64,000 nt of DNA from Chitinophagaceae bacterium LGM1 (lineage in GTDB: Bacteria > Bacteroidota > Bacteroidia > Chitinophagales > Chitinophagaceae). Below, piece after piece: positions 26,991 through 37,363 of the stretch. Location of the stretch: the NCBI GenBank assembly GCA_018604165.1, contig CP075895.1:3219001-3283000 (forward strand), written 5' to 3'. The position numbers were made by a program, and so were the translations under genes. Each line of letters opens with the position of its first letter. Positions within the stretch are counted from its first letter, which is position 1. The notes under the pieces were generated by a model. The model was not told where the DNA came from. It was given only the letters and a program-made list of their open reading frames with translations, and ran no database searches.

Positions 26991-29141
26991 TTATAATTCG
27001 TCTTTGTCAAATGCTGTGAGTGAAAAGTTGACACCCACAAATACAGAGCGATATATGGCAGGGCGTATTTCGTACCTGTTGTTAGCGCCATCGTAACGGT
27101 AGCCAAAAATGTTTTTCTGATTGGTTACGTTATCTATACCGGCATATATTACGGTGAACCATTTACCTATCGAGCGCAGGTAATTGATATTGAGCGACAG
27201 GTTGTGAAAATCGGGTGTACGGTCTGTCATAAAACCTGTACTCAACGGATTGTAATACGGACGGCCAGATGAATAGCTATATGTCAGGTTGATTTGTGTT
27301 TGCAGTTTTTCGATAAAGTATTTGGTAACCACATTCAGGTTGTGATTAGCAATGAAATCGGGTTGTGCTTCTGCCAGATAGTTTTTGTAAAACCTGCGGG
27401 TATCTATAAAGCTGTAAGAAATCCAGTAGTCTGCATTTTTGATAGACTTTTTATCTCTCCAAAACAGTTCTGCACCTGTTGCGTAGCCATAGCCCGAATT
27501 ATCGGCAGGGTTGGTATATGGGTTAGGAAAACGGAATGAGTTGGCATCAAATGTCTTTGTCATGTACTCGCGTACCAGTTGGTCGTAACTTTTATAGTAA
27601 CCCTCTATGCGCAACGTGCGGTCGTTGTGCATATACTGATAGCTGGCTATGTAATGTACTGCTTGCTGCATCTGCAGCCTGTAGCCTGCCATCAGGTATT
27701 GTTGGTCTATTGTTTGATAAAACATGCCACCCGCTACTGAAAACTGACCATATAAGCCAGACTTTATACCCATTGCAAGGCGTGGCATGACAACATCTTG
27801 TTTCAGCAAAACGCTATGCTCATAACGTATACCAGGCTTGATGCCCAGCCAGTTTTTCACCGACCAGTCGGCCTCTGCATAGCCTGCTATTTGTGTTTCG
27901 GTAAAGTTTGTATTCCATGCCCCGAATGTGCGGTCGTACATAAAATGCTGTACTTCTGTACCAGCTAAGATGCTGAGGCGTGTGGTGGTATAGTTCTTCA
28001 GCTCGCCACGAAACTGCGCGCGGTCGTCTTTGCTCAATGAACCGATACCACTCCAGTTTACATCATCGTGGTTGTAGCTATAAGAGCCTGCCGTGAATAG
28101 CTGCCATTTTTCTTTCAGCGTTTGCTTGTACGACACGATGCCATACACGTTTTGCGAATGCAAACCAAAGTCTAGCGTTTTTGTAGCATCAGATGGCTCG
28201 GGTACACGTGTGCCACTGCGAAATGTAGTATAGTTTACCAATGCTTTGAAGATGCCTTTTTTATTAGGTTGCCAGTTGAATTTCAAAGAGCCACCACCAC
28301 CTTTTGGTACGTCGTAGAATTCTACGTTAGTCTGTGCAATACCATAGAACGGAGTAAGGTTGTTGTAGTTAGCAGACGCTTCAATACTTGTTTTTTTGAA
28401 CAGCTTCGAGCCACTGGCATACACACCAGCCATATTCACACCCAAGTTGATAGTGCTTTTGTCTGGCATATCGTTGCTGTTCAGTTCCAATACAGAAGAT
28501 AGTGCCTGCCCGTAACGTGCGCTATAGCCACCACTGCTGAAAGCAATGCCTTTGAACTGAAACGGACCGAAACGGCTGCGTGCCGCTACACCGGGAGCCG
28601 TGGTAAGAAACGCGTTTTGTGCTATCATACCATCCACTATTACGGCGGCTTCGCCTGCATCGCCACCACGCACAAACAAGCCAGCCTGTGTGCCTTGCTG
28701 CTGTGTGCCGGGGAGTGTTTGTATAGCACGTACCACATCTGCCTGAGAGCCTGCCGTGGTTACAATATCAAGCGATGTAAGTACGGTTTTGTTGTTATTA
28801 GATGCCTCATAAGAACCTGCTGTTATCACAAAGTTTTCCAACTCTTGCGATGTGGTTTTCATTTTCAGGGTAACAGTCGCATCTCCCTTAATAGTAATGG
28901 GCATACCAGCATTTTCGTGGCTTACTTCACTGGCTACAATGGTTTGGTTGCCTGTTTCGGTAGTGGTAAATTTAAAGTTACCGGCACTGTCGGTAGTGCC
29001 ACCGTCTAGCGTATTGTCGAGGTAAACACTGGCACCTATCACAGGCTTACCTTTTTCATCGGTTATCTTACCGCTGATGGTTGTTTGTGCCCATGTAGTG
29101 AGGGACAATAATAGTATTGGAATGAATAAAAATCGTTTCAT
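26991..29141 (-). CDS. TonB-dependent outer membrane receptor
   Basis: This 716-residue receptor has a signal peptide (1-18, ending TWAQ) and a regulatory-like domain (about 20-100, with GKITDEKGKPVIGASVYLD). A plug (about 115-210) carries VVRAIQTLPGTQQQ, FVRGGDAGEAAVIVDGMIAQ and GGYSARYGQALSSVLEL. A barrel follows to about 700. It lacks a SusD partner but has the secreted helical protein gene 30 nt downstream. It is somewhat short for the family yet complete, with a canonical barrel end. The substrate is unknown. Confidence 0.9.
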   Translation of the reverse strand: MKRFLFIPILLLSLTTWAQTTISGKITDEKGKPVIGASVYLDNTLDGGTTDSAGNFKFTTTETGNQTIVASEVSHENAGMPITIKGDATVTLKMKTTSQELENFVITAGSYEASNNNKTVLTSLDIVTTAGSQADVVRAIQTLPGTQQQGTQAGLFVRGGDAGEAAVIVDGMIAQNAFLTTAPGVAARSRFGPFQFKGIAFSSGGYSARYGQALSSVLELNSNDMPDKSTINLGVNMAGVYASGSKLFKKTSIEASANYNNLTPFYGIAQTNVEFYDVPKGGGGSLKFNWQPNKKGIFKALVNYTTFRSGTRVPEPSDATKTLDFGLHSQNVYGIVSYKQTLKEKWQLFTAGSYSYNHDDVNWSGIGSLSKDDRAQFRGELKNYTTTRLSILAGTEVQHFMYDRTFGAWNTNFTETQIAGYAEADWSVKNWLGIKPGIRYEHSVLLKQDVVMPRLAMGIKSGLYGQFSVAGGMFYQTIDQQYLMAGYRLQMQQAVHYIASYQYMHNDRTLRIEGYYKSYDQLVREYMTKTFDANSFRFPNPYTNPADNSGYGYATGAELFWRDKKSIKNADYWISYSFIDTRRFYKNYLAEAQPDFIANHNLNVVTKYFIEKLQTQINLTYSYSSGRPYYNPLSTGFMTDRTPDFHNLSLNINYLRSIGKWFTVIYAGIDNVTNQKNIFGYRYDGANNRYEIRPAIYRSVFVGVNFSLTAFDKDEL

Positions 29142-29322
29142 CAGATTGCATTATCGGGATTGACGGTGCAAAGCTACTATTGGCAATTCAGTATAAAAGC
29201 CTATTTCGGCAAAACGGGATTGATGGTCGGTTAATGGGCAAAAATAATCGGTGAAAATTATCCCCTTATCTGGGTGAATGAAATGGGTGGCAACAACAGT
29301 ACTTTCAAGAAAATTTCATTAT

Positions 29323-30648
29323 ATGAAATGCCTTTTGAGTTCGTTATGCTGTTTGCTTTGGCTAAGCGTATGTGCGCAAGACATACAGCGCAAAGCTATA
29401 TTAGGTATTATTGGTAGATATACTGCTAATGGTGTAGTGGCTGACAGTGTTGTACCTGCATCTACCCTTGCCGTCATTGGATTGAAGAAAGGAGATACAC
29501 TGCAATGTGTAAACGGGTATAAACTAACAGATGCCATCAGTTTGAACAAAGCGGCAGCCAGCATACGTGCCAATGATAAAGTAACCATTATCTATAACAG
29601 GCAGGGAAAGAATAAAACTAAAACAGGCAAGGCAATCATGCGCCCTTATGAAACATCACCTATGGCAGATGTGCTGTATGATTGGGTAGCATATAAAGAT
29701 TGTAAGCTCCGCACCATCACCCGCAAGCCGAAAGGGATGAATAATGTACCTGCCGTATTGTTGATACCGGGCTATACTTGCGGGAGTATTGAAAACTTCA
29801 GTAGTGGTATATATAAACACCTGATAAACGAATGGCTGCAAGCAGGCTATGCTGTGGTGACGATAGAAAAATCGGGCTTGGGCGATAGTTATAATTGCCA
29901 ACCATGCAGCGAAGCCGACCTCGTAACCGATATACAAATATTTGATGCCGGATACAGATACATGGAAGCATTATCCTTTGTTGATAAAACCAACCTGTTT
30001 ATCTGGGGACATTCTATGGGCGGCATCATAGCACCAGAAATTGCGAAGTTGCATAAGCCTAAGGGTGTGATGGTATTTGCTACCGTCTTTCGCCCGTGGA
30101 GTGAATTTTTATTAGAGATGCACAGGGTACAGTACCCGTTGGATGGCAAGAGTTATGCGGAAACAGAAACATTCATCAGAGGGATGCAAAAAATATACTA
30201 CGAATTTTTCAGGCTGAAGAAATCGCCCGAAGAACTTTATCAAAACCCTGCATACAAAAACCTAGTAGCATCAGAACTGGAGTATAAGGTTGGCGATAAT
30301 AATATGTGGGGTAGGCATTGGCGTTTTTGGCAGCAAATAGATTCACTTGATATGGCTGCAAGCTGGAGCGCGGTTGACTGCCCTGTACTATCTGTTTTTG
30401 GCGGGGCAGATTACATAGCCTGCTCTTTACTGGAACATCAATTGATAGAGCGTACTGTAAATGCTGCACACCCCGGCAACTGTACCCATATCACCATCCC
30501 CGATATTGACCACCTGATAGTACAACAGCCCGATTGGCAAACTGCGCATAAAAACTTTAGCGATGTAGCCTATCGAAACGCCCACTTTCATTTCGGGTTT
30601 GCAAAGACCTGTATTGATTGGATGGATAAAGTGAGGGCAAAAAAATAG
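29323..30648 (+). CDS. Secreted PDZ-alpha/beta hydrolase
   Basis: The product is 441 residues from ATG 29323, which opens the signal peptide (MKCLLSSLCCLLWLSVCAQ). Upstream codons would bury it. A PDZ-like domain occupies about 25-100 (GVVADSVVPASTLAVIGLKK, GDTLQCVNGYKL). The hydrolase domain follows, with AVLLIPGYTCGSIENF (oxyanion region), nucleophile elbow WGHSMGG (Ser near 229) and a C-terminal PDIDHLI block with the likely catalytic His. The fusion suggests a periplasmic serine esterase or peptidase. The substrate is unknown. The stop codon lies within the stem of the terminator that follows. Confidence 0.8.
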   Translation: MKCLLSSLCCLLWLSVCAQDIQRKAILGIIGRYTANGVVADSVVPASTLAVIGLKKGDTLQCVNGYKLTDAISLNKAAASIRANDKVTIIYNRQGKNKTKTGKAIMRPYETSPMADVLYDWVAYKDCKLRTITRKPKGMNNVPAVLLIPGYTCGSIENFSSGIYKHLINEWLQAGYAVVTIEKSGLGDSYNCQPCSEADLVTDIQIFDAGYRYMEALSFVDKTNLFIWGHSMGGIIAPEIAKLHKPKGVMVFATVFRPWSEFLLEMHRVQYPLDGKSYAETETFIRGMQKIYYEFFRLKKSPEELYQNPAYKNLVASELEYKVGDNNMWGRHWRFWQQIDSLDMAASWSAVDCPVLSVFGGADYIACSLLEHQLIERTVNAAHPGNCTHITIPDIDHLIVQQPDWQTAHKNFSDVAYRNAHFHFGFAKTCIDWMDKVRAKK

Positions 30649-30672
30649 CCCTGTATGTTACAAGGCTATTTT
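30642..30672. terminator. Bidirectional intrinsic terminator overlapping a stop codon
   Basis: The arms AAAATAGCC and GGCTATTTT enclose an inner TGTA-tgt-TACA stem. The TAG stop codon of the PDZ hydrolase is part of the left arm. It separates convergent genes. Confidence 0.85.
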
Positions 30673-30697
30673 TTGAATTTTTACTTTTGAATTAAAT

Positions 30698-33600
30698 TTA
30701 CATATTTCTTCTATACTGTCCGCCTACTTCAAACAAGGCTTTTGTTACCTGCCCCAGTGAACAATACTTAACGGTTTCCATCAGCTCTTCAAATATATTC
30801 TTGTTGTGGATGGCTGTTTGTTGCAGCTTGCGCAATGCTTCTTGACCTTTATCACCACTGCGTTTCCACAGGTTTTGTACCGTACTTATCTGGAATTCTT
30901 TTTCTTCCGTTGTAGAGCGTATTACTTCTTGTGGTATTACGGTTGGTGAGCCTTTACTGCTGAGGAATGTATTAACGCCAACAATCGGGTATTCGCCCGT
31001 GTGTTTCAGTGTTTCGTAGTACAGGCTTTCTTCCTGTATTTTGCTGCGTTGGTACATGGTTTCCATTGCACCCAATACACCGCCACGCTCTGTAATACGG
31101 TCGAACTCAGAGAGTACTGCTTCTTCTACCAAGTCTGTCAACTCTTCTATAATAAAAGACCCCTGTAACGGATTTTCGTTTGTTGCAAGCCCTAACTCTT
31201 TGTTGATGATAAGCTGAATGGCCATAGCACGGCGTACACTTTCTTCTGTTGGTGTGGTAATGGCTTCGTCGTACGCGTTTGTGTGCAGGGAGTTACAGTT
31301 ATCATATATCGCGTACAAAGCTTGCAATGTAGTGCGTATATCGTTGAAGTCAATTTCTTGTGCGTGTAGTGAGCGACCGGATGTTTGAATATGATACTTC
31401 AACATCTGCGAGCGTTCATTACCACCGTATTTATTTTTCATGGCCTTAGCCCATATCCGGCGCGCCACACGGCCTATTACGCTATACTCAGGGTCTACAC
31501 CATTGCTGAAGAAGAACGAGAGGTTAGGTGCAAAATCGTCTATGTGCATACCACGACTCAGGTAGTATTCTACAAACGTAAAACCATTGCTGATGGTAAA
31601 CGCCAATTGCGAAATAGGATTTGCACCTGCTTCTGCAATATGATAACCACTGATAGATACGGAATAGAAATTGCGTACCCCTTTGTCTATAAAGTATTGC
31701 TGCACATCGCCCATTACACGTAGCGAAAACTCTGTAGAGAAGATGCATGTATTTTGCGCTTGGTCTTCTTTCAATATATCTGCCTGCACCGTGCCACGCA
31801 CAGCTTTCAGCGTGTCTGTTTTTATTTTTGCATATACATCCGCAGGTAGTACCTGGTCGCCCGTAACGCCAAGTAGCATCAGCCCGAGCCCGTCATTACC
31901 CTCAGGCAATGAACCTACTGCACCACCACCAAATACCGATGGATTGTACGTAGGGCGTGGTACGCCTTTCTCTTTATATATAGCGTCTATCTTTTTGTTT
32001 ACTTCGTCTTCCAGCCCATTTGCTTTTATGTATAGCTCGCATTCTTGGTCTATAGCAGCATTCATAAAGAATGCGGTAATGGTTGGAGCAGGGCCGTTGA
32101 TGGTCATAGACACAGAGGTCTTGGGGTTTGCCAAATGGAAACCACTGTACAATTTTTTAGCATCGTCGAGGCAACAAACACTAACACCCGAGTTGCCTAC
32201 TTTACCGTATATATCTGGACGATGGTCGGGGTCTTGACCATACAGTGTAACACTATCGAACGCCGTACTCAAACGCTTGGCAGGTAAGCCCTGCGATACG
32301 TAGTGGAAACGTTTGTTGGTGCGCTCAGGACCACCCTCACCTGCAAACATACGTGCAGGGTCTTCACCCTCTCGCTTGAAAGGATAGATGCCTGCCGCAT
32401 ACGGAAACTCGCCGGGGAAGTTTTCCATCAATGCCCAATACAGTATCTCGCCCCATGCTTCAAATTTGGGCACAGCTACTTTTGGTACTTGTGTGTGCGA
32501 CAGTGATTCGGTATGTGTCTTTATCTTCACTTCTTTATCGCGCACTTTGTACACATAATATTCGTCTGTAAAGAGGTGTTTCTTTTTATCCCAATTCTCT
32601 AACAGGTGCTTGTTTTTAGCATCAAGTTCCAATTCGGTTTTGGCATATACTTCTTGCAGGGTTTTTATCAACCTGTCTTTGTCGTCGGTATTAGATGCCT
32701 GTATTGTTTCTATCGTCTTCGTAATACCGAAGAGTCTTTGTGCGATGGCAGCCTGGTCTTTCGCCCACTTATCGTACTTGCGGTTGTTTTCAGATATTTC
32801 GCTCAGGTAGCGTGTACGTGCAGGTGGTATGATGAATATTTTTTCGCTCATCTCATCGCTTATCTGAAAGCTGGAGTTGAGTGGTGCGTTTGTTTTCTTC
32901 ACCACAATATCCATCAGCGATTTGTACATGGTGTTCGTACCAGGGTCGTTGAACTGCGACGCGATAGTGCCATATACTGGCATATCGTCGGGGTCTTTAT
33001 CAAACAATTTGTGGTTGCGTTGATATTGCTTCTTTACATCACGCAGCGCATCCATCGCGCCACGTTTATCAAATTTGTTGATAACAACAATATCCGCATA
33101 GTCGAGCATGTCAATCTTTTCAAGTTGTGTGGCAGCACCATATTCAGGTGTCATCACATACATGCTCAGGTTGCTGTAGTCTGTAATCTGTGTATCGCTC
33201 TGCCCTATGCCCGATGTTTCGAGTATGATTAAATCGTAATTGGCAGCTTTCAGAATGTTTACCGCATCTTTGATGTATTTAGATACGGCCAGATTGCTTT
33301 GGCGTGTAGCCATAGAGCGCATAAAGACACGCGGGTTGCGGATGGCATTCATGCGTATGCGGTCTCCCAGCAATGCGCCACCTGTTTTCTTTTTAGATGG
33401 GTCAACGGATATAATGCCAATATTCTTGTCTTCGAAATCGAGCAGGAAACGGCGTACCAGTTCATCAACCAACGAGCTTTTACCAGCACCGCCAGTACCT
33501 GTAATACCCAACACAGGGGTAGCAGATTTTGCAGCAGACTCTTCTACTTTTTTCAGCATGGCTTGTGTTTCGGGCAAGTCGTGATAGTTTTCTGCTGCTG

Positions 33601-34099
33601 ATATAAGCCTTGCTATTGATTTGGGGTCTTTATCTGTCAGATGTCCCACTTCGCCGTTCAGTTGGTTGCCTGTAGGATAGTCGCTTTGTTCTATCAAGTC
33701 GTCTATCATACCCTGCAAGCCCATCGCACGTCCGTCATCCGGCGAATAGATGCGCGTAATGCCATATGCATGCAACTCGTCTATTTCCGAAGGCAGTATT
33801 ACGCCACCACCACCACCAAATATTTTTATATGCCCGCATCCACGCTCTTTCAGCAAGTCGTACATATACTTGAAGTACTCCACGTGTCCGCCCTGATAAG
33901 ATGTCATAGCTATAGCGTTGGCATCTTCCTGAATGGCACAATCCACTACTTCTTGCACACTACGGTCGTGGCCAAGGTGTATTACCTCTACACCACTGCT
34001 TTGCATCACCCTGCGCATGATGTTGATAGCAGCATCGTGCCCATCAAATAATGACGCTGCAGTTACAATACGAACTTTATTTTTCGGCGTATAAGACAT
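30698..34099 (-). CDS. icmF: Fused isobutyryl-CoA mutase IcmF (B12-dependent, with G-protein chaperone)
   Basis: This 1133-residue fusion combines three parts. The B12-binding domain (about 8-135) has cobalamin-His motif [10 protein letters not shown]. The MeaB-like G-protein (about 195-420) has Walker [40 protein letters not shown] and NKFDKRG. The acyl-CoA mutase TIM barrel (about 530-1130) has [20 protein letters not shown]. This order is that of IcmF, which interconverts isobutyryl-CoA and butyryl-CoA and protects its own cofactor. Some IcmFs also isomerise pivalyl- or isovaleryl-CoA. It is monocistronic. Confidence 0.95.
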   Translation of the reverse strand: MSYTPKNKVRIVTAASLFDGHDAAINIMRRVMQSSGVEVIHLGHDRSVQEVVDCAIQEDANAIAMTSYQGGHVEYFKYMYDLLKERGCGHIKIFGGGGGVILPSEIDELHAYGITRIYSPDDGRAMGLQGMIDDLIEQSDYPTGNQLNGEVGHLTDKDPKSIARLISAAENYHDLPETQAMLKKVEESAAKSATPVLGITGTGGAGKSSLVDELVRRFLLDFEDKNIGIISVDPSKKKTGGALLGDRIRMNAIRNPRVFMRSMATRQSNLAVSKYIKDAVNILKAANYDLIILETSGIGQSDTQITDYSNLSMYVMTPEYGAATQLEKIDMLDYADIVVINKFDKRGAMDALRDVKKQYQRNHKLFDKDPDDMPVYGTIASQFNDPGTNTMYKSLMDIVVKKTNAPLNSSFQISDEMSEKIFIIPPARTRYLSEISENNRKYDKWAKDQAAIAQRLFGITKTIETIQASNTDDKDRLIKTLQEVYAKTELELDAKNKHLLENWDKKKHLFTDEYYVYKVRDKEVKIKTHTESLSHTQVPKVAVPKFEAWGEILYWALMENFPGEFPYAAGIYPFKREGEDPARMFAGEGGPERTNKRFHYVSQGLPAKRLSTAFDSVTLYGQDPDHRPDIYGKVGNSGVSVCCLDDAKKLYSGFHLANPKTSVSMTINGPAPTITAFFMNAAIDQECELYIKANGLEDEVNKKIDAIYKEKGVPRPTYNPSVFGGGAVGSLPEGNDGLGLMLLGVTGDQVLPADVYAKIKTDTLKAVRGTVQADILKEDQAQNTCIFSTEFSLRVMGDVQQYFIDKGVRNFYSVSISGYHIAEAGANPISQLAFTISNGFTFVEYYLSRGMHIDDFAPNLSFFFSNGVDPEYSVIGRVARRIWAKAMKNKYGGNERSQMLKYHIQTSGRSLHAQEIDFNDIRTTLQALYAIYDNCNSLHTNAYDEAITTPTEESVRRAMAIQLIINKELGLATNENPLQGSFIIEELTDLVEEAVLSEFDRITERGGVLGAMETMYQRSKIQEESLYYETLKHTGEYPIVGVNTFLSSKGSPTVIPQEVIRSTTEEKEFQISTVQNLWKRSGDKGQEALRKLQQTAIHNKNIFEELMETVKYCSLGQVTKALFEVGGQYRRNM

Positions 34100-34205
34100 A
34101 ATCTTTCTCTTCAGTTATTAAGATACTGCACACGCATCCCCCATGCAGTATTCGGGATTGTAAAGTTACAAAAAAGAGGTGCTTGTGATGTATTTGAGGG
34201 CAATA

Positions 34206-34232
34206 AAAAAGCCCCCAATACAGGGGGCTTTT
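34206..34232 (-). terminator. Intrinsic terminator after the beta-barrel protein gene
   Basis: The arms AAAAGCCCCC and GGGGGCTTTT flank a 6-nt loop, just 3' of the minus-strand gene ending at 34255. Confidence 0.88.
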
Positions 34233-34254
34233 CTTGAAATATGTTCAGACGAGA

Positions 34255-34962
34255 CTATTCATCATCATCGTCGCTTGATTTTTTCATTTTGCGGTGCTCC
34301 ATACCTGGTTCACGGTGTCCGCGAGACTTACCGCATTTGCAACCGAAGTTTTTAGAGATACCTACGTGGAACTGCTGACCAAAAGTTACCATGAAACTGT
34401 TCATAGTAGTTGGCGCTTTGTCGTAAGTAATAGTGCGATAGCCCAAACCACCGATACCAAAGTTTAGTGCCAAGCCTTTATTTACGTTAACAGCTATTGA
34501 AGGCGTAATTGTTGCCTGGAAGCCGTTGTACATATCAGTAGGATTAGTTACTGTAGTAGTAGTACCTACTGTAGTAATTGTTTCAGTACCTTCTTTGCCA
34601 GAAACATAACCTAAATCAACCTGTGCCCACCACAAGAAAGTAGGATTGAAGTTTTGTGTATAACGGAAGAATGCACCTGCAGTCCATTCTCTGTCAGTAG
34701 TTGTTACTTTACTGTTAGGTATGCTGTTAACATTTTTCCAGCCACCATAGCCACCTTGTACACCGACAGTCAGGTGATTATTGAATTGAAAACCGACACC
34801 CGGATTGATATTCCAGTTTGTGCCTTCATTTGTACCTGCAACGCCATTGTCAGTCTTATCCCAATTAACACCGGCATTTCCGTAAACGAGAATTGTATTT
34901 TTTTGTGCGTTAGCAGTACCTACTGTAGCTACAGCTAACATAGCAAGGATCAGTTTTTTCAT
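34255..34962 (-). CDS. Outer membrane beta-barrel protein (OmpA/OmpW-like 8-strand)
   Basis: This 235-residue protein has a signal peptide (1-19, ending ANAQ), then alternating strands with many Gly, Asn and Tyr typical of small outer-membrane barrels (VGVQGGYGGWKNV, EWTAGAFFRYTQNF, WWAQVDLGYVSGKEG). It ends in a short charged tail with CGKSRGHREPG and four acidic residues after two Ser. It resembles porin-like PF13568 barrels of Bacteroidota. No peptidoglycan-binding domain is present. A TACATTTG promoter lies upstream and a strong terminator downstream, so it is a single-gene unit. Confidence 0.8.
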   Translation of the reverse strand: MKKLILAMLAVATVGTANAQKNTILVYGNAGVNWDKTDNGVAGTNEGTNWNINPGVGFQFNNHLTVGVQGGYGGWKNVNSIPNSKVTTTDREWTAGAFFRYTQNFNPTFLWWAQVDLGYVSGKEGTETITTVGTTTTVTNPTDMYNGFQATITPSIAVNVNKGLALNFGIGGLGYRTITYDKAPTTMNSFMVTFGQQFHVGISKNFGCKCGKSRGHREPGMEHRKMKKSSDDDDE

Positions 34963-34988
34963 ATCGATCGCGTGTTTTAATTAATGAA

Positions 34989-34996
34989 CAAATGTA
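34989..34996 (-). promoter_or_regulatory. Candidate -7 element for the barrel protein gene
   Basis: TACATTTG on the minus strand lies 26 nt before the ATG at 34962. Confidence 0.45.
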
Positions 34997-35077
34997 TATT
35001 CTATTATCGTGCTATGCAATAGATAACAGCAAGAATATTTAATAAAAATAAAAAAAACTTGTTGCGGTGCAAATAGT

Positions 35078-35590
35078 TTACTTAAACCAGGAACTATACA
35101 TAAGATAATTATTTGCTATGCGTTCTACTTCGCCCTTTAGCAAATCCTGACTGATGTCTTTCACTTTTTTTGCCGGAACACCAGCAAATATGCTACCTGA
35201 CGGCACTTCAGTATCCTCTAAAACCACTGCACCAGCGGCTATAATGCTGTTTGCACCAATCTTTACCCTATCCATCACAATAGCTCCCATGCCTATAAGC
35301 ACGTTGTCTTCAACTGTGCAGCCATGTACTATGGCGTTATGCCCGATTGATACATTATTACCTATTGTGGTCTTTGTTTTTTCGTAGGTGCAGTGTATGC
35401 AGGCGCCGTCCTGTACGTTTACTTTATTGCCCATGCTAATGCTATTCACATCGCCCCGCACTACAGCGTTGAACCATATACTGCAATCTTCACCCATCTG
35501 CACATCGCCCACAATAGTAGCATTGGGGGCTACAAAACAACTATCGGGTATTAGTGGGGAAACCCCCTTCACGGGCAAGATAACAGGCAT
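35078..35590 (-). CDS. Gamma-carbonic anhydrase family protein (left-handed beta-helix)
   Basis: This 170-residue protein is built of hexapeptide repeats ((I/V)G-x4: IVGDVQMGEDCSIW, VQDGACIHCTYE, NNVSIGHNAIVHGCTVEDNV, LIGMGAIVMD). Metal-binding His are visible in the IHCT and IGHNAIVHG segments, as in gamma-class carbonic anhydrases and YrdA/PaaY proteins. The gene order with the glycosyltransferase one base upstream on the same strand (35592) indicates an operon. Carbonic anhydrase activity is not guaranteed for this subgroup. Confidence 0.88.
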   Translation of the reverse strand: MPVILPVKGVSPLIPDSCFVAPNATIVGDVQMGEDCSIWFNAVVRGDVNSISMGNKVNVQDGACIHCTYEKTKTTIGNNVSIGHNAIVHGCTVEDNVLIGMGAIVMDRVKIGANSIIAAGAVVLEDTEVPSGSIFAGVPAKKVKDISQDLLKGEVERIANNYLMYSSWFK

Positions 35591-35591
35591 A

Positions 35592-36308
35592 TTATTTGAA
35601 TATATTATATTTTAAAATGCAATATAAGGCTCTGAATGCGTCTTTCATACCTATTTTCTTGCCTTCTTCGTAAGTACGTCCGTAATACGATATACCTACT
35701 TCGTATATACGTACTTTAGGGATGCGCGATATTTTGGCAGTTACTTCGGGCTCAAAGCCAAAACGCTTTTCCTGCAGTTTCAGCCCCTGTATCATCTCTC
35801 TCCTGAAGAGTTTATAACAGGTTTCCATATCCGTCAGGTTCAGGTTGGTAAACATATTAGACGCCATAGTGAGCCACCTGTTGCCTATAGAGTGCCAAAA
35901 GAACAATATCCTGTGTGCATTACCACCCATAAAGCGAGAACCATACACAACATCTGCAAAGCCATCAAGTACTGGCTTCATCAGGATATTAAACTCTTCA
36001 GGGTCGTATTCCAAATCGGCATCCTGTATTACCACATAGTCGCCGGTAGCTTTGTATATACCAGTATGCAACGCTGCACCTTTGCCTTGGTTAACCTCGT
36101 GTTTGTAGTAAGTAATAGGTAATTTAGGGTTGGCTTCTTTATACGCTAATATCGCTTCTTCCGTATTATCTTTAGAGCAGTCGTTTACGATGATAACTTC
36201 TTTTTTGCCACCACCTATCAGGTTTACTGCCTTTACTTTATCCAATATAAAGTGTATGGTACGCCCTTCGTTATATGCAGGTATTACTATAGAGAGTGTA
36301 TAGCTCAT
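35592..36308 (-). CDS. Glycosyltransferase family 2 (dolichyl/polyprenyl-phosphate sugar synthase-like)
   Basis: This 238-residue GT-A enzyme has SIVIPAYNEGRTI at the N-terminus, VNDCSKDNTEEAI and the metal-binding VIQDADLEYDPEEF (about 91-104), then VVYGSRFMGGN and TDMETCYKLFRREMI. These motifs are typical of DPM1-like polyprenyl-phosphate mannose/glucose synthases, without a C-terminal membrane domain. The ATG at 36308 fits the family better than one at 36338. It is followed after one base by the gamma-carbonic anhydrase gene. The donor sugar is not determined. Confidence 0.9.
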   Translation of the reverse strand: MSYTLSIVIPAYNEGRTIHFILDKVKAVNLIGGGKKEVIIVNDCSKDNTEEAILAYKEANPKLPITYYKHEVNQGKGAALHTGIYKATGDYVVIQDADLEYDPEEFNILMKPVLDGFADVVYGSRFMGGNAHRILFFWHSIGNRWLTMASNMFTNLNLTDMETCYKLFRREMIQGLKLQEKRFGFEPEVTAKISRIPKVRIYEVGISYYGRTYEEGKKIGMKDAFRALYCILKYNIFK

Positions 36309-36472
36309 CAGTTTTGTAAATAATAGCGCAAAATACAAAGCCTGTGCGTAATTGTCTAATCGTGCTTGTCAATACAATATTAACATGAGAGGCATATATA
36401 TGACTAAATCTATTATCAACAGTGCCATAATTTGTGTTGATATTCTCATTAGTAAATGGTGGCGGCAAGGTG

Positions 36473-36480
36473 TAATTTTG
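36473..36480 (+). promoter_or_regulatory. Candidate -7 element for thyA
   Basis: TAATTTTG lies 19 nt before the thyA ATG, so the leader would be short. Confidence 0.45.
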
Positions 36481-36499
36481 TAATATCAAATACATACCC

Positions 36500-37294
36500 A
36501 TGCAAGCCTATTTAGATTTACTGCAACATATATTAGATACTGGCGTAGCGAAAAGCGACCGTACGGGTACGGGTACTATCAGTTGCTTTGGCTATCAGAT
36601 GCGTTTTAACCTGCAAGACGGTTTCCCAATGGTGACGACTAAGAAGCTGCACCTGAAATCCATCATATATGAGCTGCTTTGGTTTTTGAATGGTGATACC
36701 AATATCAAATACCTGAAAGATAATGGCGTAGGTATATGGGACGAATGGGCAGATGCCAATGGAGACCTCGGCCCGGTATATGGCCACCAATGGCGTAGCT
36801 GGCAAGGTGCAGACGGGCAAGTACACGACCAGATAAAAACATTGCTGCATACGCTGCAAACCAACCCCGATAGCCGCCGAATGATAGTGAATGCATGGAA
36901 TGTGGCAGACCTGCATAAGATGGCACTCACACCTTGCCATGCATTGTTTCAGTTTTATGTAGCCAACGGCAAGCTAAGCTGTCAGTTGTATCAACGCAGT
37001 GCAGATGTGTTTTTGGGTGTACCTTTTAATATTGCATCTTATGCGTTGCTTACCATGATGATAGCGCAAGTATGCGGGTTGGAGTATGGCGAGTTTGTAC
37101 ACACTTTTGGCGATGTACACCTGTACAGCAACCACATAGAACAGGCAAAACTGCAACTGACACGTACACCCTACCCACTACCAACCATGAAGTTGAACCC
37201 TGATGTAAAAGATTTATTCAGCTTTAAGTTTGAAGATTTTACGTTGGAAAATTACCAGGCGCATCCGCATATAAAAGCACCGGTAGCTGTGTAA
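36500..37294 (+). CDS. thyA: Thymidylate synthase ThyA
   Basis: This 264-residue enzyme (same length as E. coli ThyA) makes dTMP from dUMP with methylene-tetrahydrofolate. It shows [20 protein letters not shown], the catalytic Cys in [12 protein letters not shown] (about residue 146), [16 protein letters not shown] and HLYSNHIEQ near 209. It is followed by the dihydrofolate reductase gene after 69 nt, the common thymidylate-cycle pairing in which DHFR regenerates the folate that ThyA oxidises. Confidence 0.98.
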   Translation: MQAYLDLLQHILDTGVAKSDRTGTGTISCFGYQMRFNLQDGFPMVTTKKLHLKSIIYELLWFLNGDTNIKYLKDNGVGIWDEWADANGDLGPVYGHQWRSWQGADGQVHDQIKTLLHTLQTNPDSRRMIVNAWNVADLHKMALTPCHALFQFYVANGKLSCQLYQRSADVFLGVPFNIASYALLTMMIAQVCGLEYGEFVHTFGDVHLYSNHIEQAKLQLTRTPYPLPTMKLNPDVKDLFSFKFEDFTLENYQAHPHIKAPVAV

Positions 37295-37348
37295 AAAAGA
37301 ATAAAGCCCAAAGGAAAACTAAATAACTGATTTTGCCTTTTGCTTTTT

Positions 37349-37356
37349 TACTTTTG
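37349..37356 (+). promoter_or_regulatory. Candidate -7 element for the dihydrofolate reductase gene, near-leaderless
   Basis: TACTTTTG is followed by CTTTCAA and the ATG at 37364 (7 nt). The gene may thus have its own start site besides read-through from thyA. Confidence 0.45.
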
Positions 37357-37363
37357 CTTTCAA

